A stretch of 64,000 bases of DNA, taken from the NCBI RefSeq assembly GCF_014269225.2, contig NZ_CP077097.1:2615001-2679000 (forward strand), written 5' to 3'. The number at the start of each line of letters is the position of its first letter. Positions within the stretch are counted from its first letter, which is position 1. Shown piece by piece: positions 19,241 through 27,936 of this stretch. The position numbers and the translations under genes were made by a program. Origin of the DNA: Pseudomonas anuradhapurensis (GTDB taxonomy: Bacteria > Pseudomonadota > Gammaproteobacteria > Pseudomonadales > Pseudomonadaceae). The notes under the pieces were generated by a model. That model searched no databases. It saw only the letters and a program-made list of their open reading frames with translations, and was not told where the DNA came from.

Positions 19241-19453
19241 GGTGAATCCTCCGTTGGGGCGCAGAGTATTTCTCCATCCTGAGCAAACCCGAAACTGGCA
19301 AATATATCAGGTGACCTGCTCTACGGCGGCTAGTAGCCGTGCGTTCGGCGATCCTGGTTACCTACATTTCGCACTTTTTGGAATTTCCGCGCTCTATTCT
19401 TGGCCAAGCCGCACCGATACCCGGAGCGGCCGCCGAATATCGACCCGGTGCCG

Positions 19454-20185
19454 ATGGTTGCAAGCAATACCAAAATCTTCTCGTGCCTGCTGCTGGTTGG
19501 CGCCTTCAGCTGCCTGTGCGCCTGCACCCAGGAGCAGGGGCGCGGCATGCTCGATCAGCTCGGCAACGGCAAGCCCAGCGAGCTGTTCCAGACCAGCGTC
19601 GACCGCATGGCCACGCTGGCCATGCGCGACAATCTGCAGAGCCTGTACCTGTTGATGAACAAGCTGTACCTGCGCAACCCCAACCAGTGGAAGCTTTCCG
19701 GCTACGTCGATGCCGCCACTGCCGAGCGGCAGATCCGCATCGCCATCGAACAACGCCAGCCGCTGCCGCAACTGGGCAAGCGCCGTGACCTGGCGGCCTT
19801 GAGTTATGCCTTGAGCCCGGAGTTCCGCGGCGATCGGGTCGGCGCGTTCATCTACGCCATCGGCGGTATGCTGATCACCGCGCATGGCGGGCGTACCGAG
19901 TTCTACATGACCGACACCATCGACCCGCTGTTCGTCAACAACGCTGCGCGCAATATCGAAAAAGCCACCTGGATGCTGAGCCAGCGACAAGATGCCAATG
20001 GGGAGCTGTTGCTGTTCTCCAATGAAATTTCCGAGGAAGGCAGCAACCTCAGCTTTGCCGTGGAGTTCGGCAAGATCGTGGCGCGCCTGGATTTGCTGGC
20101 CGAGCTGCTTGACGAGCGCTATCGGCGGATCGGCCTGAATTACGCGCAAAGCTTGTTGTTGATGAACTTCCTGCCAGTGCAGTGA
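19454..20185 (+). CDS. Lipoprotein of unknown function
   Basis: Protein of 243 residues. The start MVASNTKIFSCLLLVGAF gives a lipoprotein signal with lipobox LCAC followed by TQEQGRG; an upstream ATG at 19400 would add a charged tail. The body is mostly helical (MATLAMRDNLQSLYLLMNKL, FGKIVARLDLLAELLDERY) and contains DRVGAFIYAIGGMLITAHGG. It resembles lipoproteins conserved in pseudomonads without a known role. It precedes benR on the same strand, but 250 bp and a hairpin separate them. Confidence 0.72.
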   Translation: MVASNTKIFSCLLLVGAFSCLCACTQEQGRGMLDQLGNGKPSELFQTSVDRMATLAMRDNLQSLYLLMNKLYLRNPNQWKLSGYVDAATAERQIRIAIEQRQPLPQLGKRRDLAALSYALSPEFRGDRVGAFIYAIGGMLITAHGGRTEFYMTDTIDPLFVNNAARNIEKATWMLSQRQDANGELLLFSNEISEEGSNLSFAVEFGKIVARLDLLAELLDERYRRIGLNYAQSLLLMNFLPVQ

Positions 20186-20203
20186 GGGTGCGGCATTGGA
20201 ATA

Positions 20204-20222
20204 GCGTGCGATAACCGCACGC
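20204..20222. terminator. Hairpin after the lipoprotein gene
   Basis: Perfect 7-bp arms GCGTGCG and CGCACGC with a 5-nt loop, 19 bp after the stop codon. No U-tract follows, so terminator function is only likely. Confidence 0.4.
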
Positions 20223-20435
20223 CTATGGTAGTCGGCTGTCCGCTATCCGCCCGACCATTCCCTGCCGCGCATTGCCCAACCCCGGCCATTTTGCTTAAGT
20301 GGGGCCACTCACCGGTTGTCGCCTGCCCCTGCGCCCGCCAGCCGGGTCGATAGAATGACCGTGACGACCGCAACCACCGCCTGTCTGGCCGTAGGGCGCG
20401 GGACCAGAACAACAACGATACCGAGTGCCTTGCCT

Positions 20436-21392
20436 ATGGAAAGCCGCCTGCTGAGCGAGCGCAGTAGCGTGTTTCATCACGCCGACCCTTATGCTGTGTC
20501 CGATTATGTGAACCAGCATGTAGGCCAGCATTGCATCGGTCTGTCCCGCACCACCCACCCGCAGGCCAGCCTCAGCCACCGCAAGTTCGCCGAACTGGAC
20601 CTGTGCCGCATCAGCTATGGCGGCAGCGTACGCGTCACCTCGCCAGCACTGGAAACGATCTACCACCTGCAGCTGTTGCTCAACGGCAACTGCTTGTGGC
20701 GTGGGCCCAAGCGCGAGCAGCACCTGGTACCGGGCGAGCTGCTGCTGATCAACCCGGATGATCCGGTCGACCTGACCTATTCGGAAGACTGCGAGAAATT
20801 CATCCTCAAGGTGCCGGCCCGGCTGCTCGACTCGATCTGCGACGAACAGCGCTGGCAGCGGCCCGATGGCGGTGTGCGCTTCCTGCGCAACCATTATCGG
20901 CTGGATGAGCTGGACGGTTTCGTCAACCTGCTGGCGATGGTGTGCCATGAAGCGGAAGTGAGCGATTCGCTGCCAAGGGTACAGGGCCATTACAGCCAGA
21001 TCGTCGCCAGCAAGTTGCTGACGCTGATGACTACCAATATCCGTCGCGAGCGCCTGGGTTCACCCGGAGCAAGCCTGGAACGAATCCTCGACTACATCGA
21101 ACGCAACCTAAGGCTCGAACTTTCCGCCGAAGCGTTGGCAGAGCAGGCATGCATGAGCCTGCGCTCGTTGTATGCACTGTTCGACCGCCACCTGGGCACC
21201 ACGCCCAAGCAGTATGTGCGCCAGCGCAAGCTGGAGCAGGTGCATGCCTGCCTGGGCGATGCCAGTTGCAGCGTGCACAGCGTGACCGAACTGGCCATGG
21301 ACTACGGCTTCCTGCACCTGGGGCGGTTTTCCGAGGTGTATCGGCAGCAGTTTGGCGAGCTGCCCTCGGAAACCTTGCGCAATCGGCGCTGA
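20436..21392 (+). CDS. benR: AraC/XylS-family benzoate regulator BenR
   Basis: Activator of the ben promoter that responds to benzoate. At 318 residues it has the length of known BenR proteins; the ATG at 20436 starts MESRLLSERSSVF. Two C-terminal helix-turn-helix units are clear: LSAEALAEQACMSLRSLYAL, FDRHLGTTPKQYVRQRKLEQV, then SVTELAMDYGFLHLGRFSEV and QFGELPSETLR. It lies just upstream of benA in the same direction. The gap to benA contains two 15-bp direct repeats of the XylS/BenR type, so BenR should bind there. Confidence 0.95.
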   Translation: MESRLLSERSSVFHHADPYAVSDYVNQHVGQHCIGLSRTTHPQASLSHRKFAELDLCRISYGGSVRVTSPALETIYHLQLLLNGNCLWRGPKREQHLVPGELLLINPDDPVDLTYSEDCEKFILKVPARLLDSICDEQRWQRPDGGVRFLRNHYRLDELDGFVNLLAMVCHEAEVSDSLPRVQGHYSQIVASKLLTLMTTNIRRERLGSPGASLERILDYIERNLRLELSAEALAEQACMSLRSLYALFDRHLGTTPKQYVRQRKLEQVHACLGDASCSVHSVTELAMDYGFLHLGRFSEVYRQQFGELPSETLRNRR

Positions 21393-21405
21393 ACCAGCCA
21401 CTGCC

Positions 21406-21420
21406 TGCACAAAACGGATA
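21406..21420 (+). promoter_or_regulatory. BenR-binding half-site, distal
   Basis: TGCACAAAACGGATA fits the XylS/BenR consensus TGCA-N6-GGNTA exactly. It pairs with the repeat at 21427-21441; the starts are 21 bp apart, two helix turns, as in the Pm promoter. Confidence 0.85.
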
Positions 21421-21426
21421 GCACTG

Positions 21427-21441
21427 CGCACAAAGCGGATA
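21427..21441 (+). promoter_or_regulatory. BenR-binding half-site, proximal, and ben promoter
   Basis: CGCACAAAGCGGATA differs from the consensus only in its first base. Its end should overlap the -35 region. A plausible -10 box TAACCT lies at 21463-21468, leaving about 17 bp of spacer, and a leader of about 30 nt to the benA start. Confidence 0.8.
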
Positions 21442-21504
21442 TTGCCGCCGCCTACCAATCCCTAACCTGACCAGGTCCAAACAATAACAAGGGAGACCCT
21501 GGCC

Positions 21505-22863
21505 ATGTCCCTGGGATTCGACTACCTCAATGCCTTGCTCGAGGACGACCGTGAAAAGGGCATCTACCGCTGCAAGCGCGAGATGTTCACCGACCCACGC
21601 CTGTTCGATCTGGAGATGAAACACATCTTCGAGGGCAACTGGATCTACCTGGCCCACGAAAGCCAGATCCCCGAGAACAACGACTTCCTCACCCTGACCA
21701 TGGGGCGCCAGCCGATCTTCATCGCGCGCAACAAGGACGGTGAGCTGAATGCCTTCCTCAACGCCTGCAGCCACCGTGGCGCCATGCTCTGCCGGCACAA
21801 GCGCGGCAACCGCTCCAGCTACACCTGCCCGTTCCACGGCTGGACGTTCAACAACAGCGGCAAGCTGCTGAAAGTGAAGGACCCAGGCAATGCCGGCTAC
21901 CCCGCCAGCTTCAACTGCGATGGCTCCCACGACCTGACCAGGGTGGCGCGCTTCGAGTCGTACCGGGGCTTTCTGTTCGGCAGCCTGAAGGCCGACGTCA
22001 AACCGCTGGTCGAACACCTGGGCGAGTCGGCGAAAATCATCGACATGATCGTCGACCAGTCGCCACAAGGCCTGGAAGTGTTGCGTGGGGCCAGTTCGTA
22101 TATCTACGAAGGCAACTGGAAGCTCACTGCCGAAAACGGCGCCGACGGTTACCACGTCAGTTCCGTGCACTGGAACTACGCCGCCACCCAGAACCAGCGC
22201 AAGCAGCGCGAGGCGGGCGAGGAGATCAAGACCATGAGCGCCGGGGCCTGGGCCAAGCAGGGCGGTGGTTTCTACTCCTTCGACCACGGCCACCTGCTGC
22301 TGTGGACCCGCTGGGCCAACCCGGAGGACCGCCCGGCCTACGAGCGCCGTGAACAGCTGGCGGCCGATTTCGGCCAAGCGCGTGCCGACTGGATGATCGA
22401 GAACTCGCGCAACCTGTGCCTGTACCCGAATGTGTACCTGATGGACCAGTTCAGCTCGCAGATCCGCATCGCCCGGCCGATTTCGGTGAACAAGACCGAA
22501 ATCACCATCTATTGCATCGCGCCCAAAGGCGAGAGCGCCGATGCCCGCGCCAAGCGCATTCGCCAGTACGAAGATTTCTTCAACGTCAGCGGCATGGCCA
22601 CCCCGGACGACCTCGAAGAGTTCCGCTCGTGCCAGACCGGCTACGGCGGCGGTATTGGCTGGAACGACATGTCCCGCGGGGCTGCGCACTGGGTGCAAGG
22701 CGCCGACGAGGCGGCCAGGGAGATTGCGCTCAAGCCGCTGTTGTCTGGCGTGCGCACCGAGGACGAAGGCTTGTTCGTGCTGCAACACAAATACTGGCAG
22801 GACACCATGATCCAGGCCCTGAAGGACGAACAGCAACTGATTCCCGTGGAGGCCGTGCAATGA
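21505..22863 (+). CDS. benA: Benzoate 1,2-dioxygenase, large (alpha) subunit
   Basis: Catalytic subunit, 452 residues, of the ring-hydroxylating oxygenase that converts benzoate to its cis-1,2-dihydrodiol-1-carboxylate. The Rieske ligands are C88, H90, C108 and H111 ([10 protein letters not shown] and YTCPFHGW). The mononuclear iron site begins with [25 protein letters not shown] precedes the ATG. The stop codon overlaps the benB start (ATGA), so the two subunits are translationally coupled. Confidence 0.97.
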   Translation: MSLGFDYLNALLEDDREKGIYRCKREMFTDPRLFDLEMKHIFEGNWIYLAHESQIPENNDFLTLTMGRQPIFIARNKDGELNAFLNACSHRGAMLCRHKRGNRSSYTCPFHGWTFNNSGKLLKVKDPGNAGYPASFNCDGSHDLTRVARFESYRGFLFGSLKADVKPLVEHLGESAKIIDMIVDQSPQGLEVLRGASSYIYEGNWKLTAENGADGYHVSSVHWNYAATQNQRKQREAGEEIKTMSAGAWAKQGGGFYSFDHGHLLLWTRWANPEDRPAYERREQLAADFGQARADWMIENSRNLCLYPNVYLMDQFSSQIRIARPISVNKTEITIYCIAPKGESADARAKRIRQYEDFFNVSGMATPDDLEEFRSCQTGYGGGIGWNDMSRGAAHWVQGADEAAREIALKPLLSGVRTEDEGLFVLQHKYWQDTMIQALKDEQQLIPVEAVQ

Positions 22864-23345
22864 GCCTGTATGACACCGTGCGCGACTTCCTCTACCGCGA
22901 GGTGCGCTACCTGGACGACGCCCAATGGGACCAGTGGCTGGAACTGTATGCCAGCGATGCCACTTTCTGGATGCCGAGCTGGGACGATGACGACACCCTG
23001 ACCGAGGACCCGCAAAGCGAAATCTCGTTGATCTGGTATGGCAACCGCGGCGGCCTGGAAGACCGCGTGTTCCGGATCAAGACCGAGCGTTCCAGCGCGA
23101 CCGTGCCCGACACCCGCACCTCGCACAACATCAGCAACATCGAGATCGTCGGGCAGGCTGACGGGCTGTGCCAGGTGCGCTTCAACTGGCACACCCTGAG
23201 CTTCCGCTACAAGACCACCGACAGCTACTTCGGCAGCAGTTTCTACACCCTCGACCTGCGCGGCGAGCAGCCGCTGATCAAGGCCAAGAAGGTGGTGCTG
23301 AAGAACGACTACGTGCGCCAGGTCATCGACATCTACCACATCTGA
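22860..23345 (+). CDS. benB: Benzoate 1,2-dioxygenase, small (beta) subunit
   Basis: Structural subunit, 161 residues, that forms an alpha3-beta3 hexamer with BenA. It has the cone-shaped fold of ring-hydroxylating beta subunits; [13 protein letters not shown] and [20 protein letters not shown] are typical. The ATG overlaps the benA stop by 4 bp, so expression is coupled. benC begins 72 bp downstream. Confidence 0.96.
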   Translation: MSLYDTVRDFLYREVRYLDDAQWDQWLELYASDATFWMPSWDDDDTLTEDPQSEISLIWYGNRGGLEDRVFRIKTERSSATVPDTRTSHNISNIEIVGQADGLCQVRFNWHTLSFRYKTTDSYFGSSFYTLDLRGEQPLIKAKKVVLKNDYVRQVIDIYHI

Positions 23346-23417
23346 ACCAGGGTTTTGCGAGTGCTGCCCGGCGCTTCCTGCAATGCGCCGTGGCCCGGCT
23401 CGCCCGCGAGGTGCAAC

Positions 23418-24428
23418 ATGAGCTACCAGATCGCACTGAATTTCGAAGACGGGGTAACCCGCTTCATCGAAGCCACCGGCCATGAAACCGTGGCCGATGC
23501 TGCCTACCGCCAGGGCATCAACATTCCGCTGGACTGCCGCGACGGCGCCTGCGGGACCTGCAAGTGCAAGGCCGAGTCCGGCCGTTACGAGCTGGGTGAC
23601 AACTTCATCGAGGATGCCCTGAGCGAAGACGAAGTCGCCGAAGGCTACGTGCTGACCTGCCAGATGCGCGCGACAAGTGACTGCGTGATCCGCATTCCGG
23701 CCTCGTCACAGCTGTGCAAGACCGAGCAGGCCTGTTTCGAGGCCGCGATCAGCGCTGTGCGCCAGCTGTCGGCCAGTACCATAGCCCTGTCGATCAAGGG
23801 TGAGGCCCTCAGCCGCCTGGCGTTCCTGCCCGGGCAATACGTCAACCTCAAGGTGCCGGGCAGCGAGCAGAGCCGCGCCTATTCGTTCAGCTCGCTGCAG
23901 AAGGACGGCGAAGTCAGCTTCCTGATCCGCAACGTGCCGGGCGGGCTGATGAGCAGCTTCCTGACCAACCTGGCCAAGGCCGGCGACAGCATGACCCTGG
24001 CCGGGCCGCTGGGCAGCTTCTACCTGCGACCAATCCAGCGCCCGCTGCTGTTGCTGGCCGGTGGCACCGGCCTGGCGCCGTTCACGGCAATGCTGGAGAA
24101 GATCGCCGAACAGGGCAGCGAGCACCCGTTGCACCTGATCTACGGCGTGACCAACGACTTCGACCTGGTCGAGCTCGACCGCCTGCAGGCCTTGGCGGCG
24201 CGCATCCCCAACTTCACCTTCAGCGCCTGCGTGGCCAACCCTGACAGCCAATACCCGCGCAAGGGCTACGTGACCCAGCACATCGAGCCGCGCCACCTCA
24301 ACGATGGCGATGTCGACCTGTACCTGTGCGGCCCGCCGCCGATGGTCGAGGCGGTGAGCCAGTACGTGCGTGAGCAGGGCATCACCCCGGCGAACTTCTA
24401 CTACGAGAAATTCGCGGCAGCGGCCTGA
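23418..24428 (+). CDS. benC: Benzoate 1,2-dioxygenase electron transfer component (reductase)
   Basis: Reductase of 336 residues that passes electrons from NADH to BenAB. Residues 1-95 are a plant-type 2Fe-2S ferredoxin with C40, C45, C48 (DCRDGACGTCKC) and a fourth cysteine in YVLTCQM. The FAD domain follows (RAYSFSS), then the NADH domain (LLLAGGTGLAPFTAML and YLCGPPPMVEA). The start MSYQIALNFEDG is chosen to match the compact ferredoxin fold; longer frames run back into the benB gap. A class B REP pair follows it, inside the operon. Confidence 0.96.
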   Translation: MSYQIALNFEDGVTRFIEATGHETVADAAYRQGINIPLDCRDGACGTCKCKAESGRYELGDNFIEDALSEDEVAEGYVLTCQMRATSDCVIRIPASSQLCKTEQACFEAAISAVRQLSASTIALSIKGEALSRLAFLPGQYVNLKVPGSEQSRAYSFSSLQKDGEVSFLIRNVPGGLMSSFLTNLAKAGDSMTLAGPLGSFYLRPIQRPLLLLAGGTGLAPFTAMLEKIAEQGSEHPLHLIYGVTNDFDLVELDRLQALAARIPNFTFSACVANPDSQYPRKGYVTQHIEPRHLNDGDVDLYLCGPPPMVEAVSQYVREQGITPANFYYEKFAAAA

Positions 24429-24461
24429 CCGCTTCTTTCATCGCAAGCAATACGCCAACCC

Positions 24462-24548
24462 TGTGGGAGCGGGCGTGCCCGCGAAGAGGCCAGCGAGTTC
24501 AACGACGTTGTCTGGCCGGACGCGTTCGCGGGCATGCCCGCCCCCACA
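24462..24548. repeat. REP pair, class B, between benC and benD
   Basis: TGTGGGAGCGGGCGTGCCCG at 24462-24481 and an inverted copy TTCGCGGGCATGCCCGCCCC at 24525-24544. They fill the 148-bp gap inside the operon. They could fold into a large RNA hairpin that stabilises or attenuates the upstream message. Confidence 0.8.
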
Positions 24549-24576
24549 GCTGCCATGGCGAACCGGAGAGATGGAT

Positions 24577-25338
24577 ATGAACAACAGATTCCAAGGCAAG
24601 GTCGCCCTGGTCACCGGCGCCGCCCAGGGCATCGGCCGTGGCGTGTGCTGGCGGCTCAAGGCCGAAGGCGCGCAAGTGGTCGCGGTAGACCGCTCCGAAC
24701 TGGTCCACGAACTGGCCGGCGAGGGCATGCTCACCCTCACTGCCGACCTCGAACAGCATGCCGACTGCGCGCGGGTCATGGCCAGCGCGGTAGCCACCTT
24801 CGGCCGCCTCGACATCCTGGTCAACAACGTCGGCGGCACCATCTGGGCCAAACCGTTCGAGCATTACCAGGTGGAGCAGATCGAAGCCGAAGTGCGCCGC
24901 TCGCTGTTCCCCACCCTGTGGTGCTGCCACGCCGCCTTGCCTTACATGCTCGAACGCGGCAGCGGCGCCATCGTCAATGTCTCGTCCATCGCCACCCGCG
25001 GCATCAACCGCGTGCCTTACGGGGCGGCCAAGGGCGGCGTCAACGCGCTCACGGCCTGCCTGGCGTTCGAAACGGCCGGCCGCGGCATCCGGGTCAACGC
25101 CACTGCCCCCGGTGGCACTGAAGCGCCACCCCGGCGGGTGCCGCGCAACAGCGCCGAACAGACCGAACAGGAACAGCGCTGGTACCAGCAGATCGTCGAC
25201 CAGACCCTCGACAGCAGCCTGATGCACCGCTACGGCAGCATCGACGAGCAGGTGGGCGCCATTCTGTTCCTCGCTTCCGACGAGGCCTCGTACATCACCG
25301 GCGTGACCTTGCCGGTTGGGGGTGGCGACCTCGGCTGA
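24577..25338 (+). CDS. benD: Benzoate cis-diol dehydrogenase (SDR)
   Basis: Short-chain dehydrogenase of 253 residues that oxidises and decarboxylates the benzoate dihydrodiol to catechol with NAD+. The cofactor motif is TGAAQGIGRG near residue 13, and the catalytic serine, tyrosine and lysine are in NVSSIATRGINRVPYGAAKGG. ATG 24577 is preferred to the in-frame ATG at 24571 because the ribosome site CGGAGAG abuts the earlier one. It is separated from benC by a REP pair but runs in the same direction, as in other ben operons. Confidence 0.95.
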   Translation: MNNRFQGKVALVTGAAQGIGRGVCWRLKAEGAQVVAVDRSELVHELAGEGMLTLTADLEQHADCARVMASAVATFGRLDILVNNVGGTIWAKPFEHYQVEQIEAEVRRSLFPTLWCCHAALPYMLERGSGAIVNVSSIATRGINRVPYGAAKGGVNALTACLAFETAGRGIRVNATAPGGTEAPPRRVPRNSAEQTEQEQRWYQQIVDQTLDSSLMHRYGSIDEQVGAILFLASDEASYITGVTLPVGGGDLG

Positions 25339-25394
25339 GCAGTGCCCAAGGCAAAAAGCTTTCTTTCACAACAAAAACAAGAGTGATAGCTGCC

Positions 25395-26723
25395 ATGCGA
25401 AACCTGGACATACACCCGATCATCGACAATGCGCGTTTTACCCGTTTCCACTGGATGGTCATGGCCTGGTGTGGCCTGCTGCTGATCTTCGACGGATATG
25501 ACCTGTTCATCTACGGCGTGGTACTACCGGAGATCATGAAGGCGTGGGGCCTGACCCCTTTGCAGGCGGGCGCACTGGGCAGCTACGCGCTGTTCGGCAT
25601 GATGTTCGGCGCCCTGGCCTTCGGCAGCCTGGCGGACCGCATCGGGCGCAAGAAGGGGATTGCCATCTGTTTTGCCCTGTTCTCCGGGGCGACCATCCTC
25701 AATGGCTTCGCCAGCAGCCCCAGCGAGTTCGGCATTTACCGCTTCATTGCCGGCCTGGGTTGCGGCGGGCTGATGCCCAACGCCGTGGCGCTGATGAACG
25801 AATACGCACCCAAGCGCCTGCGCAGCACACTGGTGGCGATCATGTTCAGTGGCTATTCGCTGGGCGGCATGCTCTCGGCCGGCGTCGGTATCTTCATGCT
25901 GCCGCGTTTCGGCTGGGAATCGATGTTCTTTGCCGCTGCCGTGCCACTGCTGCTGTTGCCGGTGATTCTCCATTACCTGCCCGAATCGATCGGCTTCCTG
26001 GTGCGCCGCGGCCGTAGCGAAGAAGCGCGCAAGCTGCTCAAGCGCCTGGATCCGGATTGTGATGTGCAGGCTGATGACCTGTTGCAGGCGGCCGACCGCA
26101 AGGGCAACGGCGCGTCTGTGCTGGAGCTGTTCCGCAACGGCCTCGCGATCCGCACCCTGGCGCTGTGGCTGGCGTTCTTCTGCTGCCTGCTGATGGTCTA
26201 CGCGCTCAGTTCCTGGTTGCCGAAGCTGATGGCCAGTGCCGGCTACAGCCTGGGCTCGAGCCTGTCGTTCCTGCTGGCACTGAACTTCGGCGGCATGGCC
26301 GGGGCGATTCTCGGTGGTTGGCTGGGCGATCGCTACAACCTGGTCAAGGTCAAGGTGGCGTTCTTCCTGGCGGCTGCGTTGTCGATCAGCCTGCTGGGCG
26401 TCAACAGCCCGATGCCGGTGCTGTACCTGCTGATCTTCATCGCCGGCGCCAGCACCATCGGCACGCAGATCCTGCTGTATGCCGGTGCCGCGCAGATGTA
26501 CGGGCTGTCGGTGCGTTCCACCGGGCTGGGCTGGGCCTCGGGCATCGGCCGCAACGGCGCCATCGTCGGCCCGCTGCTGGGCGGTGCACTGATGGGCATC
26601 AACCTGCCCCTGCAACTCAATTTCATCGCTTTCGCCATCCCGGGTGCGATCGCTGCACTGGCCATGGCCGTGCACCTGGCCAGCGGCCGGCGACATGCCC
26701 AGGCCGTTGCGGCGCAGGCTTGA
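25395..26723 (+). CDS. benK: Benzoate MFS transporter
   Basis: Inner-membrane proton symporter of the aromatic-acid MFS family, 442 residues, about 12 membrane segments. Family motifs: FDGYDLFIYGVVLPEI in helix 1, the loop GSLADRIGRKKG, and LNFGGMAGAILGGWLGDRY in the second half. It should import benzoate. The ribosome site before ATG 25395 is weak; an in-frame GTG lies 12 bp upstream. catA starts 30 bp after its stop. Confidence 0.93.
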   Translation: MRNLDIHPIIDNARFTRFHWMVMAWCGLLLIFDGYDLFIYGVVLPEIMKAWGLTPLQAGALGSYALFGMMFGALAFGSLADRIGRKKGIAICFALFSGATILNGFASSPSEFGIYRFIAGLGCGGLMPNAVALMNEYAPKRLRSTLVAIMFSGYSLGGMLSAGVGIFMLPRFGWESMFFAAAVPLLLLPVILHYLPESIGFLVRRGRSEEARKLLKRLDPDCDVQADDLLQAADRKGNGASVLELFRNGLAIRTLALWLAFFCCLLMVYALSSWLPKLMASAGYSLGSSLSFLLALNFGGMAGAILGGWLGDRYNLVKVKVAFFLAAALSISLLGVNSPMPVLYLLIFIAGASTIGTQILLYAGAAQMYGLSVRSTGLGWASGIGRNGAIVGPLLGGALMGINLPLQLNFIAFAIPGAIAALAMAVHLASGRRHAQAVAAQA

Positions 26724-26753
26724 CCCGAATAGAACAAGACGAGGTAAACCATC

Positions 26754-27668
26754 ATGACCGTGAAAATTTCCCACACTGCCGAGGTACAGCAGTTCTTCGA
26801 AGAGGCCGCTGGCCTGGGCAATGATGCTGGCAGCCCGCGCCTGAAGCGTATTGTGCAGCGCGTACTGCAAGACACCGCGCGGCTGATCGAAGACCTGGAG
26901 ATCAGCGAGGACGAGTTCTGGCACGCCGTCGACTACCTCAACCGCCTGGGCGGGCGCGGCGAGGCCGGGCTGCTGGTGGCCGGCCTGGGCATCGAGCACT
27001 TCCTCGACCTGCTGCAGGATGCCAAGGACCAGCAGGCCGGCCTTGTCGGCGGCACTCCACGCACCATCGAAGGCCCGCTGTATGTCGCCGGCGCGCCGAT
27101 CGCCGAAGGTGAAGTGCGCATGGACGATGGCAGCGAGGAGGGCGTGGCCACGGTGCTGTTCCTGGAAGGCCAGGTGCTCGACCCGCAGGGCCGACCGCTG
27201 CCAGGCGCCACGGTTGACCTTTGGCATGCCAATACTCGCGGCACCTATTCGTTCTTCGACCAGAGCCAGTCCGAGTACAACCTGCGCCGGCGCATCGTTA
27301 CCGACGCCGAAGGGCGCTACCGGGCGCGCTCCATCGTGCCATCGGGCTACGGTTGCGACCCGCAGGGGCCGACCCAGGAATGCCTGGACCTGCTGGGCCG
27401 CCATGGCCAGCGCCCGGCACATGTGCACTTCTTCATTTCGGCGCCGGGGCACCGGCACCTGACCACGCAGATCAACCTGGCCGGCGATCAATACCTGTGG
27501 GACGACTTTGCCTATGCCACGCGGGACGGGCTGGTGGGGGAGGTGGTGTTCGTCGAAGGGCCGGCCGGGCGGCATGGCGAATTGAAGTTCGACTTCCAGT
27601 TGCAGCAGGCCCAGGGCGGTGCAGACGAGCAGCGTAGTGCGCGGCCGCGGGCTTTGCAGCAGGCCTGA
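26754..27668 (+). CDS. catA: Catechol 1,2-dioxygenase
   Basis: Intradiol dioxygenase of 304 residues that cleaves catechol to cis,cis-muconate. The Fe(III) ligands can be assigned: Y165 (TRGTYSF), Y199 (PSGYGCDP), H223 and H225 (RPAHVHFF). The N-terminal helical linker that binds lipid and forms the dimer is intact. GAGG precedes the ATG. The gene belongs to the ben set, not to a catBCA operon; catB and catC are not in this window, so muconate must be processed by enzymes encoded elsewhere. It is therefore likely the second catA copy (catA2) of P. putida. Confidence 0.96.
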   Translation: MTVKISHTAEVQQFFEEAAGLGNDAGSPRLKRIVQRVLQDTARLIEDLEISEDEFWHAVDYLNRLGGRGEAGLLVAGLGIEHFLDLLQDAKDQQAGLVGGTPRTIEGPLYVAGAPIAEGEVRMDDGSEEGVATVLFLEGQVLDPQGRPLPGATVDLWHANTRGTYSFFDQSQSEYNLRRRIVTDAEGRYRARSIVPSGYGCDPQGPTQECLDLLGRHGQRPAHVHFFISAPGHRHLTTQINLAGDQYLWDDFAYATRDGLVGEVVFVEGPAGRHGELKFDFQLQQAQGGADEQRSARPRALQQA

Positions 27669-27683
27669 TCGACCGAGTCGGTA

Positions 27684-27770
27684 TTTCCGCGGGCATGCTC
27701 GCTCCATAGGTCCCGCACCGGCCTCGAACCTGCAGGGTCCGGTGGGAGCGGGCGAGCCCGCGAAGCTGCC
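27684..27770. repeat. REP pair, class B, between catA and benF
   Basis: TTCCGCGGGCATGCTCGCTC at 27684-27703 and GTGGGAGCGGGCGAGCCCGC at 27742-27761. Second REP pair within the ben-cat gene set. Confidence 0.75.
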
Positions 27771-27936
27771 AGTACAAGACAAGGCCCGGCCACCAAGGCT
27801 GGCTGCCTTGCGAGACGCTTCATCAAAGCCCTGATCAAGGACAGCTCGCTGTGCGCCAGGGGCGCCTGCTGCATCCTCATGAACCGCCGTGTTTCCAACG
27901 CTTTATCCATAAAAACAAGATCAAGAGAGCTTCGGA

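Noticed and set aside
25524..27782. Open frame of about 750 codons antisense to benK and catA
   Set aside because: Both plus-strand genes have clear functions and catalytic residues; the antisense product is Gln/Arg/His-rich with no fold and spans two genes.
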